DNA of 35,379 nt, taken from positions 1-35,379 of IMG/VR virus record IMGVR_UViG_3300025853_000295, one strand, 5' to 3'. A program made the position numbers and the translations under genes. Positions 24,156 to 31,666 of the stretch are shown in pieces. Below the pieces are notes generated by a model. That model had not been told where the DNA came from. It was given only the letters and a program-made list of their open reading frames with translations, and did not search any database. The first letter of the stretch is position 1; every line of letters starts with the position of its first letter. Source of the stretch: a virus.

Positions 24156-24350
24156 CTAAAGCCGCCACACACGTAAACCCCTAACTCCTTCTTCGATAAC
24201 GACTTTTGTTAAAATCTTGTATTTAAAGCGGTTAGTGACCGCTTTTATTTCATCTCGTGCCGACTTTGGGTCTAAACAGGGTATAAAAAACGAATACCCT
24301 CGTTTAAAATTACGCCAGTTAACATCGTAGCTAACTTTCTCCACCAGCAT
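24156..24350 (-). CDS. Small conserved-looking protein, unknown function
   Basis: A 64-residue protein, last gene of the leftward operon. Its ATG (24350) lies 20 bases inside the PrimPol gene, so translation is likely coupled. It begins V-E-K-V-S-Y-D-V-N-W-R-N-F-K-R-G, continues Y-S-F-F-I-P-C-L-D, and ends with I-L-T-K-V-V-I-E-E-G-V-R-G-L-R-V-W-R-L. I recognise the pattern F-F-I-P-C-L-D ... K-V-V-I-E-x-G-x-R-G-x-R-V-W-R as recurring in small proteins of marine phages. The fold looks alpha/beta and basic, perhaps nucleic-acid binding. Position beside the replication primase-helicase suggests a replication accessory, but no direct evidence shows this. Confidence 0.68.
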   Translation of the reverse strand: MLVEKVSYDVNWRNFKRGYSFFIPCLDPKSARDEIKAVTNRFKYKILTKVVIEEGVRGLRVWRL

Positions 24351-27165
24351 TTACCGACTCCTCAAACATGCTCTCTACATCTAAGAACTCGCTATTATCG
24401 CAATCTAGTAGCATTGCTCGCGTAGCCGGAGAAGATACTTTCATGCCTTTAGACATACGCTTGTATATCGTATCTTTCAGTATGCCCTTTTTAGTAAGGT
24501 CTTTAAGGACGCCTTTGTAGTTCAAGCGGTACTTAACACAGTCCTCTTTGAACGCCTTAGCAGATATGTACATCAATTTGGTGTCAGGCTCGTACCGTAT
24601 AAGAAGATTGCCTCTAGGCTCCATGAGAGGCAGGGTCGGCATGTTGGAACGAGAATCCACCTCATCATTCACTACCAAAATGTTTTGCATATGCCGGTTA
24701 ATAAAATCACCAACGGTCGCTACGCTGTCGTCAACTGGTGTGCGTACATCCTCACGTAGTTCTGGAAGCATTACTGAACCGCACCACTGATATATACGTT
24801 GTATATCCCAGTTGATAAGCCCTAACCGCCTAGCAATTATGCCGCCTGTTATGTTTGCTGCGATGATCGCGGACCAAAAACGTTCCTTCTGTGTAATTTT
24901 AAACTGCCTATCCGCACGCATTTGGATTGACCGAACAGCTTCTTTTACTTCTTCTAAGTTATTCACAAGGTATTCGGCGTATATGTCGCCAGCGTGACCG
25001 TAGTTTTCTAGTAGATCTGTATCAAACATAAACTTCAAAGCTACGTCGTTCTTGATCTCTTCGTCGGTCGGTATCTTATATTCTATGATCCGCATCATTT
25101 CCGCTTCCGGGCGGTTCTTAACAGACGCAAGAGATTCGTAGAAAGAGCTATTTGCAGAAGTCGTTACCAAAGTACACCAACTGGTCAGGTTCTTACGTAG
25201 CTCGTTACCTGACTGCTTCATACGCTCCTTACCTTTACCTTGTGATACACCATAAGCTAGGTGCGACACTTCTTGCGGAGCACACTCAGTCATTTCGTCC
25301 ATCGTTACAGGTAGATTGTTATGGATACCTAAGCGCATAAACTTGGCGTTCATTGTGTCTTCTTTGAGCGCAGTTAAAGCCCTTGGGTGCCCCCATACGC
25401 TGTTCTGCATGTACAACACTGTAGATTTACCATCGCCAGAGCCTTCTGCTACTAAGCTAATCAAAGCCCCTTGCTGGCCTGTGTATTTGAAAATCGGCGC
25501 ACCGAAAGCACTAAGTGTGGCGAACGCTTGCGGCTCTAGTCCTTTTCGACTGTATATCGCAAAGATCTCTTTCCATTTGTCAAATGAACCGGCCTTCTGC
25601 ATATTCTCCACAAACGATTCCATTGACGGAGACGGAGGCGTGTGAAACACACCGTCTGGAGTTATCTCCCTATCCCCAATAATAAATTTGCTGTCATTAT
25701 CAGCCCATCCAAACTGTAATCTCATCTTCTCCGCCTTCTCTCGTGTTTGCATCTCGCGTACAGATGCAATGATGTACCAACTCAGTAACTCACTTTTTTT
25801 AGTGTTCCCGCACAGTACGCCTTGTTCCGCCAATAGCTTTCTGACTTCTCTAGGTTCTGTTAGTTGGTAATTTGGAATAATAAATTCAATGATACCGTCA
25901 TGCGGAGTGTGCAGTTTAAACACGGCGACATCTTTCTTAACAGGGTCTTTCATACGTTTGAGCAGATACAAGTCGTGCTCGTACACCAGAGTAGGCTCGA
26001 CTTCATCGCTATCAGACTGATGCCATATACCGCCGCCTTTACCACGGAAAAATGGAAACGGGTATTCTGGTATTTTGTATACTTCCGCTACACCGTCTTC
26101 TTCATAAGAAATTATACTGTCCGCTTCGGAGGCACGTTCTATCTCACGGCCAAGCACGATAGGACTTTTAATCTGGCCTTTGAACGGACAATCGTCGCAC
26201 CCACCGGGGTTATTCGCTTCAAACTTTTCGCAAGTATGTGGCCCAACTATGTGCTGTATCTTGTGTTCTACTTCATTATAGTTGTAACCGGGGTATTCAG
26301 AAGACAGTACGTGTATCGCTTTGGACGAGTCCTTGCAGAACTTAGCTATTGATAACGCATTGAACCATCTAGGTTCCGCTAGCGTTTGCTGTTCTTCGTA
26401 ACAGGCTAGTATCTGCGGGCACCCGTTGCCTTTAGCGCTACGCTCTAAAATCTTTTTGAAGCTGTTAGTTGCTGAATCCGCAAACTGCTGGCCTAGCGCA
26501 GTTAACTCACGTTTTGGTGCGGTCTCAACTTTATCTTCTACACCAAGTATGTCTCGTAACTCATTGAAATCTATAGCATTAGCTTCTTGAATTACAGATA
26601 CTGGCTTAGCTGGATCATCTTTAAAGTTATACGTACCGGGCACCCTAAGTACACGCGCAACTTCAAACACCGCAGAGTCTACATATAGCTCATGCGTAAA
26701 GCACAGCTCACGTAGGCGGTGTGCGACTGGCTCCCACTGCTCTCTGGTTACTTCTTCAGTCAGTGCCCAATAAACGTGGATACCACGGCCAGAGTTAACG
26801 AGTATAGGTTCAGGAAGTCCAACTAACTCACGAAACTCTTCTAACGCCGCTAGCCCAGCATCTTGATCTATATAGCCGTCAGGGCGGCCTGTTTTCTTGT
26901 TAACCTCTGCCTTGGTAGGACCACAATCAATGTCCAACCAGAAGGCTTTTAAAGCCCGTACATTATCTTTTTTCCGGTCTACGTCTGTTTGAAACTTAGC
27001 TACCGCAAAGAAAGCATTATATTTATCAGCCACAAACTGTTCTGATATTTCGTCTAGCTCTTCGCGGGTTTGTACAAGTTTTTGTACAATGCTACTCCCC
27101 TTTATACCGAAAGCGCAGAACCAGCCTTCTTCAGGCTGCACTGAGCGTAGTAGGTCGAATGTCAT
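24331..27165 (-). CDS. PrimPol-type primase fused to DUF927-like helicase
   Basis: A 944-residue replication protein. The N-terminal archaeo-eukaryotic primase domain shows L-D-I-D (catalytic D78 and D80), S-G-R-G-I-H-V-Y-W with H130, and R-V-P-G-T-Y-N-F-K near 174-182. A possible zinc site follows: H310, C312, C323, C326. The second half is a DUF927/AAA-type helicase with Walker A E-G-S-G-D-G-K-S-T (574-582), Walker B M-D-E-M-T (D623, E624) and a sensor-like T-T-S-A-N at ~668-672. A winged-helix-like C-terminus (~850-925) resembles the DNA-binding tail of D5-type helicases. It should prime and unwind phage DNA, serving both roles that T7 gp4 has. It lies downstream of the HTH and SSB-like genes. 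PrimPol DNA-synthesis ability is inferred. Confidence 0.85.
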   Translation of the reverse strand: MTFDLLRSVQPEEGWFCAFGIKGSSIVQKLVQTREELDEISEQFVADKYNAFFAVAKFQTDVDRKKDNVRALKAFWLDIDCGPTKAEVNKKTGRPDGYIDQDAGLAALEEFRELVGLPEPILVNSGRGIHVYWALTEEVTREQWEPVAHRLRELCFTHELYVDSAVFEVARVLRVPGTYNFKDDPAKPVSVIQEANAIDFNELRDILGVEDKVETAPKRELTALGQQFADSATNSFKKILERSAKGNGCPQILACYEEQQTLAEPRWFNALSIAKFCKDSSKAIHVLSSEYPGYNYNEVEHKIQHIVGPHTCEKFEANNPGGCDDCPFKGQIKSPIVLGREIERASEADSIISYEEDGVAEVYKIPEYPFPFFRGKGGGIWHQSDSDEVEPTLVYEHDLYLLKRMKDPVKKDVAVFKLHTPHDGIIEFIIPNYQLTEPREVRKLLAEQGVLCGNTKKSELLSWYIIASVREMQTREKAEKMRLQFGWADNDSKFIIGDREITPDGVFHTPPSPSMESFVENMQKAGSFDKWKEIFAIYSRKGLEPQAFATLSAFGAPIFKYTGQQGALISLVAEGSGDGKSTVLYMQNSVWGHPRALTALKEDTMNAKFMRLGIHNNLPVTMDEMTECAPQEVSHLAYGVSQGKGKERMKQSGNELRKNLTSWCTLVTTSANSSFYESLASVKNRPEAEMMRIIEYKIPTDEEIKNDVALKFMFDTDLLENYGHAGDIYAEYLVNNLEEVKEAVRSIQMRADRQFKITQKERFWSAIIAANITGGIIARRLGLINWDIQRIYQWCGSVMLPELREDVRTPVDDSVATVGDFINRHMQNILVVNDEVDSRSNMPTLPLMEPRGNLLIRYEPDTKLMYISAKAFKEDCVKYRLNYKGVLKDLTKKGILKDTIYKRMSKGMKVSSPATRAMLLDCDNSEFLDVESMFEESVNAGGES

Positions 27166-27189
27166 CCCTAAATCCCTTGCTGTGTAATT

Positions 27190-27426
27190 TTATTTGTCAG
27201 CGGCTAGTGAGCTTATTATTTCTTTTATCTGTAGTAACTTGGCACGTGGAGCGTTAGCCCCACAGAACCAGTTGTATACAGTTTGCCGTGTTACACCTAG
27301 ATGGACTGCTACGTCCGAGACGGGTACATCGCGTTCGATGCAGAGCCGCCCCAGTTGTACGCCCAGCGAGTTGCCATCAGCTTTTTTATTCAGCTCGATA
27401 AGCCTATTGCTGTAGCCATAGCTCAT
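27190..27426 (-). CDS. Cro/XRE-like helix-turn-helix regulator
   Basis: A 78-residue DNA-binding protein. The helix-turn-helix is visible at residues ~35-56: V-S-D-V-A-V-H-L-G (helix 2), V-T (turn) and R-Q-T-V-Y-N-W-F-C-G (recognition helix), followed by N-A-P-R as in Cro/C1-type regulators. It lacks an oligomerisation or protease-cleavage domain, so it is Cro-size. Its ATG overlaps the previous stop (TAATG), so it is in the middle of the operon driven by the 28771-28798 promoter. That promoter carries two palindromes; self-regulation is a natural hypothesis. An alternative is a replication-initiation protein binding an origin. Confidence 0.78.
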   Translation of the reverse strand: MSYGYSNRLIELNKKADGNSLGVQLGRLCIERDVPVSDVAVHLGVTRQTVYNWFCGANAPRAKLLQIKEIISSLAADK

Positions 27427-28331
27427 TAGCCTTCATCGCCCCATGTACTCAATACATCAGCGAGTTTGCTGTTTTCTGGTTTAGGTTCAGCTTTTTTAGC
27501 CTGACGCTTAGCTGGCTTCGCTTCTTCTACTACTGGCTCTTCCTCTGGCTCTTCAACAAATGCGGACTGTTCCGGAGCACTAGGCGGCAAAGCAGTGACT
27601 TGATCTGTCTGCGCTGTAGTGATTTTCGTATACATTTCTGTATCGGGGTTCTTCTGTGCCGCAAGGACTAGCTCGTACTCTTCATCCGATACCTGACGGA
27701 TCGGCTTAAACTTTAGCACGTAGGTCTGCCCCGTATTGTTAGGGTCGTGCAGTATCTGCGTTACAACTGTGTCTGGAGATTCTCCGTTACCAGCAAGAAA
27801 CTTAGTGTAGCTCTCAAACGGGTGTGTGTTACCAGTGCCCTTGCCGAACAAAGAACCACCGGGGATTTTTAGTTGATACACAGTGCCTTTGGGGTCACCC
27901 TCAACCATCACAGCAATCCGGCGTTGGAACTTACATGCACGACGCTCACCGCCGCCTGAGCCTTTTATATTTTGAGGGCAGGAGGCGCAGGAGCTTGCTT
28001 GCGGGTTACTACAGCCATCTTCTGGGGAATCACCTTGATTAGCCCAACAATCTGGTAGTGATGGACTATCCGGATCGAAAGCTGAGCTGTAGTATTCACG
28101 GGATATTTCTTTAAGCGCCCCTACGATGATTACATTTAGCGCGTCGCGCACAGAATCCCCAGCTTGTTGCCCGTTAATATACCGAACAAAGTCACCATTG
28201 TTACGCGCCTGTATACGACGAGTATTAGGGACTGTAGGGGCTGGAGCGAACACATCGCCCAATGCACCCTTACGTGGAGTTGATACTGTTACGCCAGTAT
28301 TGTTTTCAAAAATTGAGACTTGATTGCTCAT
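27426..28331 (-). CDS. Zinc-binding-like, acidic-tailed protein; possible ssDNA-binding protein
   Basis: A 301-residue protein. I take ATG 28331 as start because GAGGT (plus 28337-28341) lies five bases upstream; an in-frame GTG at 28343 is weaker. Residues ~95-133 contain five cysteines (C95, C107, C115, C118, C133), a likely zinc site. Residues ~45-80 are a helical region (V-R-Y-I-N-G-Q-Q-A-G), and a beta-like core follows to ~220 (K-G-T-V-Y-Q-L-K-I-P-G). A Glu/Pro/Lys linker leads to the end L-S-T-W-G-D-E-G, an acidic tip like those by which phage single-stranded DNA-binding proteins contact partners. Operon position beside primase-helicase supports this. The fold is not proven; I do not recognise an OB-fold directly. 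Confidence 0.55.
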   Translation of the reverse strand: MSNQVSIFENNTGVTVSTPRKGALGDVFAPAPTVPNTRRIQARNNGDFVRYINGQQAGDSVRDALNVIIVGALKEISREYYSSAFDPDSPSLPDCWANQGDSPEDGCSNPQASSCASCPQNIKGSGGGERRACKFQRRIAVMVEGDPKGTVYQLKIPGGSLFGKGTGNTHPFESYTKFLAGNGESPDTVVTQILHDPNNTGQTYVLKFKPIRQVSDEEYELVLAAQKNPDTEMYTKITTAQTDQVTALPPSAPEQSAFVEEPEEEPVVEEAKPAKRQAKKAEPKPENSKLADVLSTWGDEG

Positions 28332-28339
28332 TGTGTACC

Positions 28340-28738
28340 TCACTTAGAAGTTGGTTTACGTACTTGCACGGTATATTTGCGGTCAGCTTGCAACCCCGTT
28401 GGGTGAACATCTGGGTGTTCTTCGAGAAATTGCTTCATGTTGCCGTTGTGGATTCTTTGTTCAAGCAAAAAAGGAGCATCGTGTTCCTTAATTGTCTTGT
28501 ACATAGCCTCCCAGTCACTCGTCCAATACCGTGACGTAACTCTACGAGTGACTGTGCCTTCGGGTGTGCGGAAGCCATCCTGCCCATTCTCCTCACATAT
28601 TTCTAGTAAGGCTTGAGCCACAGCTTCCAATTGCTCTTTGAGCGTAGCTATCTCTAGCTTGTGCTTGTCTTCTTTCTCACGAATAGAATCGCGGATCTTA
28701 ATGTACACAGGCACTAATTTATCGGCTGGTGTTGCCAT
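28340..28738 (-). CDS. Coiled-coil replication-operon protein, unknown function
   Basis: A 132-residue protein and the first gene after the 28771-28798 promoter. The start is ATG 28738, seven bases after AGAGGT (plus 28746-28751); an in-frame start further upstream would overlap the promoter's -10. Residues ~8-45 are a charged coiled coil (I-K-I-R-D-S-I-R-E-K-E-D-K-H-K-L). The second half reads T-P-E-G-T-V-T-R-R-V-T-S-R-Y-W, then W-E-A-M-Y, L-L-E-Q-R-I-H-N-G-N-M-K-Q-F-L, and ends K-Y-T-V-Q-V-R-K-P. I recall similar proteins next to SSB-like genes in marine phages, annotated only as hypothetical. Basic strands and coiled coil would suit DNA or SSB binding; function remains unknown. Confidence 0.65.
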   Translation of the reverse strand: MATPADKLVPVYIKIRDSIREKEDKHKLEIATLKEQLEAVAQALLEICEENGQDGFRTPEGTVTRRVTSRYWTSDWEAMYKTIKEHDAPFLLEQRIHNGNMKQFLEEHPDVHPTGLQADRKYTVQVRKPTSK

Positions 28739-28743
28739 AGTTA

Positions 28744-28751
28744 TTACCTCT
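28744..28751 (-). promoter_or_regulatory. Ribosome-binding octamer AGAGGTAA of the 28738 gene
   Basis: Minus-strand AGAGGTAA, five bases before ATG 28738. The same octamer precedes the genes starting at 30994, 32269 and 35067 and is the portion complementary to the anti-leader element at 24095-24102. Confidence 0.75.
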
Positions 28752-28766
28752 TTGGTTGACTCCATT

Positions 28767-28784
28767 AACAACTATAGTGTTGTT
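28767..28784 (-). promoter_or_regulatory. Candidate operator overlapping the -10 element
   Basis: Perfect six-base inverted arms AACAAC (28767-28772) and GTTGTT (28779-28784) flank a six-base centre that covers most of the -10. A bound dimeric regulator would block promoter opening. The Cro-like protein encoded at 27190-27426 in the same operon is the obvious candidate. Confidence 0.5.
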
Positions 28785-28798
28785 TTTGACTTTGTCAA
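28771..28798 (-). promoter_or_regulatory. Sigma70-type promoter for the leftward replication operon
   Basis: On the minus strand a perfect -35 TTGACA (plus 28793-28798) and a -10 TATAGT (plus 28771-28776; five of six match consensus) are 16 bases apart. Transcription should begin about 28763-28765, giving a ~26-base leader with AGAGGT before ATG 28738. The -35 overlaps the stop codon of the helicase gene. It implies use of host RNA polymerase for genes 28738 to 24156. Confidence 0.75.
28786..28798 (-). promoter_or_regulatory. Candidate operator overlapping the -35 element
   Basis: TTGAC (28786-28790), three bases, then GTCAA (28794-28798), a perfect inverted repeat that contains the -35 box. 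A further GTCAA in the leader (minus strand, within 28754-28763) gives another copy of the half-site. Repression or activation cannot be told from sequence. Confidence 0.45.
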
Positions 28799-30351
28799 GA
28801 ACTTAATTCTTGACGGTATAAATCAATGATCTTCTCGTGGTTGCTGATGTTGTTTCTAAGCATGTTGTACAGTTTGTCTTCTACTTCACTGCCCTGTATG
28901 TGCACGATTGTCATCGCGTTCTTCTGTCCGGGACGGTTGATACGCGCATTGGCTTGCAAATAAGTCTCAACACTGGTCACTGGTGCATACCAGATGATTG
29001 TGTTTGCCGCAGTCAGAGTGAGTCCATGCGACGCGGCTTGCGGTTGGATAATAAGAACACGAGGCGTGGGCTGTTCTTGAAAATCTTTAACAATATCGCT
29101 CCGTTTGTTGACAGAAACTTTGCCGTTAATAACAGCGCATGAATGATTTTTATTCTCAAGATGAGCGCGTAGTAACTCAATTGTGTGCGTAAAGGGAACG
29201 AAGACAAGCACCTTGTGTGACGACTCATTGATAACTTCCTCGATTACATTTAGCCTATTAGACACATCAAACTCAATAACTTCACGGGTATCGGTATACA
29301 CACAGCCGCCAGATATTTGCAGTAGTTTGTTTATTTTAGTCGCCGCATTGAACGCGGTTACTTGTTCCCCGTCGGCCTCCATCATCATTTCTTTCTTGAG
29401 GTCTAAGTAATACTTCTTCTGTTGAGTGGTTAACGGGGCTTCTCGCTCTACGTGCGTAACTTCAGGTAGGTCTAAACATTGATCCTTCTCAAACCGGATA
29501 GCGGGCTGTAGCAGTCTGTGTATATAGTCTTGAGACTTTGGCTTTGGCACCCACTTAAATTGAGTCACTTTAAACATCACAGCGTCCCGGAACTGCCCGT
29601 AAAACTTAGGGCAATGGACAGGATTTATTAGCTTAGCTAGACCATATGCGTCTAAAGGTGACTGCGCGGCTGGTGTGCCTGTGAGCATCCACAGCCATTC
29701 AGTTTTAAGCATCACATCGCGTAATACCTTCCAACGATTAGTTTGCGGGTTCTTATAGGCGCTAGCTTCATCAACCACAACCATGTCAAAGCCGCCAGCC
29801 ATAATGGTTTCTTTTACTACTCCGAGGCCATCAAAGTTAATCACTACGAACTCAGCGCCAGCTTCAATAATTTTCTTGCGGGCACGTTTGTCACCATAAG
29901 CAACAGAACAGCTACGGTGCATGGCAAATTTAAACAGATCTTGTTGCCATGCTGACTTCATAATAGATAACGGGCATAGCACTAGCACGCGCTTTATGCG
30001 CCCTTGCTTCATTAGGTAGTCAGCCGCCCAGATTACTGATGCTGTCTTACCTGTACCCTGCTCGTTGAAGCAGAAAGCCTTCTTATGTAGTGATAAGAAT
30101 GAAGCTGTTTCTTTTTGATGGTCGAACGGCGTGAACTTGCCTGTCCACTGGTAGTCGCGTTTAATAGTAGACGGCGGTGTTTTAAAAGGCAGAGAAGCAA
30201 GAGTCTGCATTTCATCCAGCCCCCAGTTCACTGCTACTTTGTATATACCGTCTTCTTGTTCCTCTAGGATCGCGCTCTTTGTAATTGCGTCTGTAATTGC
30301 CTGCGGATTACGTGTTAGCAGGGTTAAGACTTTATTTTCTACGACTTCCAT
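28795..30351 (-). CDS. SNF2-family (SF2) helicase/ATPase
   Basis: A 518-residue DNA-dependent ATPase. Walker A E-Q-G-T-G-K-T lies at 97-103, motif Ia P-L-S-I-M-K-S-A-W at ~127-135, Walker B V-V-V-D-E-A-S at 191-197 (DEAS variant), motif III L-T-G-T-P-A-A-Q, and the second RecA lobe ends with Q-A-N-A-R-I-N-R-P-G-Q-K (motif VI), where R-I-x-R-P-G-Q is typical of SNF2 proteins. The length is minimal: no chromatin-type accessory domains. Phage relatives are thought to help replication, recombination or repair. The gene starts 20 bases inside the HNH gene and its end overlaps the promoter -35. The ribosome-binding site is weak, so expression may depend on coupling. Confidence 0.9.
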   Translation of the reverse strand: MEVVENKVLTLLTRNPQAITDAITKSAILEEQEDGIYKVAVNWGLDEMQTLASLPFKTPPSTIKRDYQWTGKFTPFDHQKETASFLSLHKKAFCFNEQGTGKTASVIWAADYLMKQGRIKRVLVLCPLSIMKSAWQQDLFKFAMHRSCSVAYGDKRARKKIIEAGAEFVVINFDGLGVVKETIMAGGFDMVVVDEASAYKNPQTNRWKVLRDVMLKTEWLWMLTGTPAAQSPLDAYGLAKLINPVHCPKFYGQFRDAVMFKVTQFKWVPKPKSQDYIHRLLQPAIRFEKDQCLDLPEVTHVEREAPLTTQQKKYYLDLKKEMMMEADGEQVTAFNAATKINKLLQISGGCVYTDTREVIEFDVSNRLNVIEEVINESSHKVLVFVPFTHTIELLRAHLENKNHSCAVINGKVSVNKRSDIVKDFQEQPTPRVLIIQPQAASHGLTLTAANTIIWYAPVTSVETYLQANARINRPGQKNAMTIVHIQGSEVEDKLYNMLRNNISNHEKIIDLYRQELSS

Positions 30352-30619
30352 TCTTTTTAACTGACCTATCGCTGTTGCGAGAGAACGAACGGTTTGCCGA
30401 TGCGCTCTTTACTCGCAGGTTACCTTTAGTGTTAGACCCGCCCTTTGAAATAGGTTTCTTGTGGTCTACATCTTTACCGTCGCCCTTTTTGACGCGACCT
30501 TGTTTTTCTAACTCGCGTCTAGCGGCATTGCGCTTGGCGCGGTTTTTCTTCTGTTCTTCTGACCCTTGATACTGCTCATACTCTTTCTTGTATGGGCGCT
30601 TCTTGTTTACGTACGGCAT
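30332..30619 (-). CDS. Small HNH-family endonuclease
   Basis: A 95-residue, strongly basic protein. The HNH-type core is V-D-H-K-K-P-I-S-K-G-G-S-N at ~51-63 (D52, H53), G-N-L-R-V at ~66-70 (N67) and A-N-R-S at ~75-78 (N76), the usual D-H ... N ... N/H layout of phage HNH nucleases; the final position is Asn rather than His, as in HNN variants. A Lys/Arg-rich N-terminus would contact DNA. No zinc cysteines are seen. It is not inserted in another gene, so it is not an obvious homing intron nuclease; roles in packaging, recombination or host DNA breakdown are possible. ATG 30619 has GAGGAG upstream. Confidence 0.8.
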   Translation of the reverse strand: MPYVNKKRPYKKEYEQYQGSEEQKKNRAKRNAARRELEKQGRVKKGDGKDVDHKKPISKGGSNTKGNLRVKSASANRSFSRNSDRSVKKNGSRRK

Positions 30620-30625
30620 GGGGAC

Positions 30626-30994
30626 TTACTCCTCGTGGGGTTCAAAAGGTCCATTCTGTATTTTGCCGTAGGTTGGGATAGTCATCAAACCTATTTTTTG
30701 CAAAGCGGCAATTAAAATGTCCCTTTCGTATGAACCTGTAAACTGTATGGATACCGCATCTACCTCTATTGGTCTTGTGGGCGCGTAGTCTCCTCCCCAC
30801 GTTGGCTGTACTACTATCTTCATGGGGTAGCCGCTGATATTACCAGTGCAAAAAGATACTGTGGATTTGGTACTTTTATCCTTATCCGGTCCAAACTGTA
30901 CGGCTAACTCTAGAGCCATCACGTCGTCGTTAGAATACTCAAACGTAGCATCTTTAACTTCTAGTTCTTCAGCTATTAAAGTGTGTCCATTCAT
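30626..30994 (-). CDS. Uncharacterised beta-rich replication-region protein
   Basis: A 122-residue protein with AGAGGTAA (plus 31001-31008) six bases ahead of ATG 30994. It reads as alternating strands (A-T-F-E-Y-S, V-M-A-L-E-L-A-V-Q-F, S-T-V-S-F-C-T-G, M-K-I-V-V-Q-P-T-W-G-G) and a C-terminal helix (E-R-D-I-L-I-A-A-L-Q-K-I-G), with an acidic tail E-P-H-E-E. No catalytic motif or membrane segment is visible. It sits between the HNH and Cas4-like nucleases, so a recombination or replication accessory role is possible, but I do not recognise the family. Confidence 0.6.
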   Translation of the reverse strand: MNGHTLIAEELEVKDATFEYSNDDVMALELAVQFGPDKDKSTKSTVSFCTGNISGYPMKIVVQPTWGGDYAPTRPIEVDAVSIQFTGSYERDILIAALQKIGLMTIPTYGKIQNGPFEPHEE

Positions 30995-31000
30995 TTCTCG

Positions 31001-31008
31001 TTACCTCT
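31001..31008 (-). promoter_or_regulatory. Ribosome-binding octamer AGAGGTAA of the 30994 gene
   Basis: Lies six bases before ATG 30994 and overlaps the stop of the nuclease gene, so translation of the two genes is likely linked. It is one of four identical copies in the leftward block. Confidence 0.7.
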
Positions 31009-31666
31009 TGCTATTGTGCTCACACGTTACAACCGGACAGAACCTACACAAAGGACCAGTTACCGCGTTCCAAACGTCGTTATCCATTGCACCTTCTAAC
31101 CTACCCAGAAGCGGATTAAACGATGCAAAATATTCGTCACGTTTTTCTCGGTGATGATCCTTCTTAATAAATTCATTACTAACCACAAACGCTAGACCTG
31201 ATTTAATCTTCTGCACCTGTGGGAAATGCACAAAAAGCGCGGCGGCTACAATATCCAACTGTTTAGTATCCGCGTACTTCGCATTTTTACTGGTCTTGTA
31301 GTCAACAGAGTACGCTATATCTCCTTTAATAATCACAAGGTCAGCGATACCCCGCCACCAAACTTCCTTATCAAAGAACCCGCAAGGGCGGTAATCGTCA
31401 TCGGTCAAAGCCAGTCCTAGCTTCATTTCGCAATGACGTTCACCTTCGATCTTGTTAAGAGCCTCAAGAGTTCCTTGTAAGAACTTGAATTTGTTCGGTA
31501 TTTCTACACCATCTCTGATGTATTCTTCCGCCACTTTATGCACTTCTTGACCGTATATCGTAGCCTCACTGCCTGAGTCTTTGACATCTTTCACCACCTT
31601 CAGATGGAAATACTTCTTTGGGCACTGCTCAAATGTCTTGAGACTGCTGTAAGACCACGTTGTCAT
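31001..31666 (-). CDS. Cas4/RecB-like PD-(D/E)XK exonuclease with Fe-S cysteines
   Basis: A 221-residue nuclease. The order of motifs fits the RecB/Cas4 family: F-E-Q-C-P-K-K-Y-F (C15), G-Q-E-V-H-K (H43), G-I-A-D-L-V-I (D109), the catalytic D-Y-K-T-S-K (D122, K124) and K-Q-L-D-I-V-A (Q136). Three C-terminal cysteines in C-R-F-C-P-V-V-T-C (C207, C210, C215) together with C15 make the four ligands of a 4Fe-4S cluster, as in Cas4 and AddB. It likely resects DNA ends for recombination or replication restart; no recombinase is seen in the window. A CRISPR role is not suggested, since no cas genes or repeats occur. Its ATG overlaps the previous stop (ATGA). Confidence 0.88.
   Translation of the reverse strand: MTTWSYSSLKTFEQCPKKYFHLKVVKDVKDSGSEATIYGQEVHKVAEEYIRDGVEIPNKFKFLQGTLEALNKIEGERHCEMKLGLALTDDDYRPCGFFDKEVWWRGIADLVIIKGDIAYSVDYKTSKNAKYADTKQLDIVAAALFVHFPQVQKIKSGLAFVVSNEFIKKDHHREKRDEYFASFNPLLGRLEGAMDNDVWNAVTGPLCRFCPVVTCEHNSKR

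Noticed and set aside
24082-24184. AGAGGTAA at 24095 as ribosome-binding site of a rightward mini-gene (GTG 24119)
   Set aside because: The GTG is 16 bases away, the frame is only 21 codons and it runs through the hairpin arm and into the minus-strand gene; no ATG is available.
25864-26352. 162-codon plus-strand frame inside the PrimPol gene
   Set aside because: It lies antisense to conserved PrimPol sequence and its Phe/Tyr/Arg-rich translation is typical of a shadow frame.
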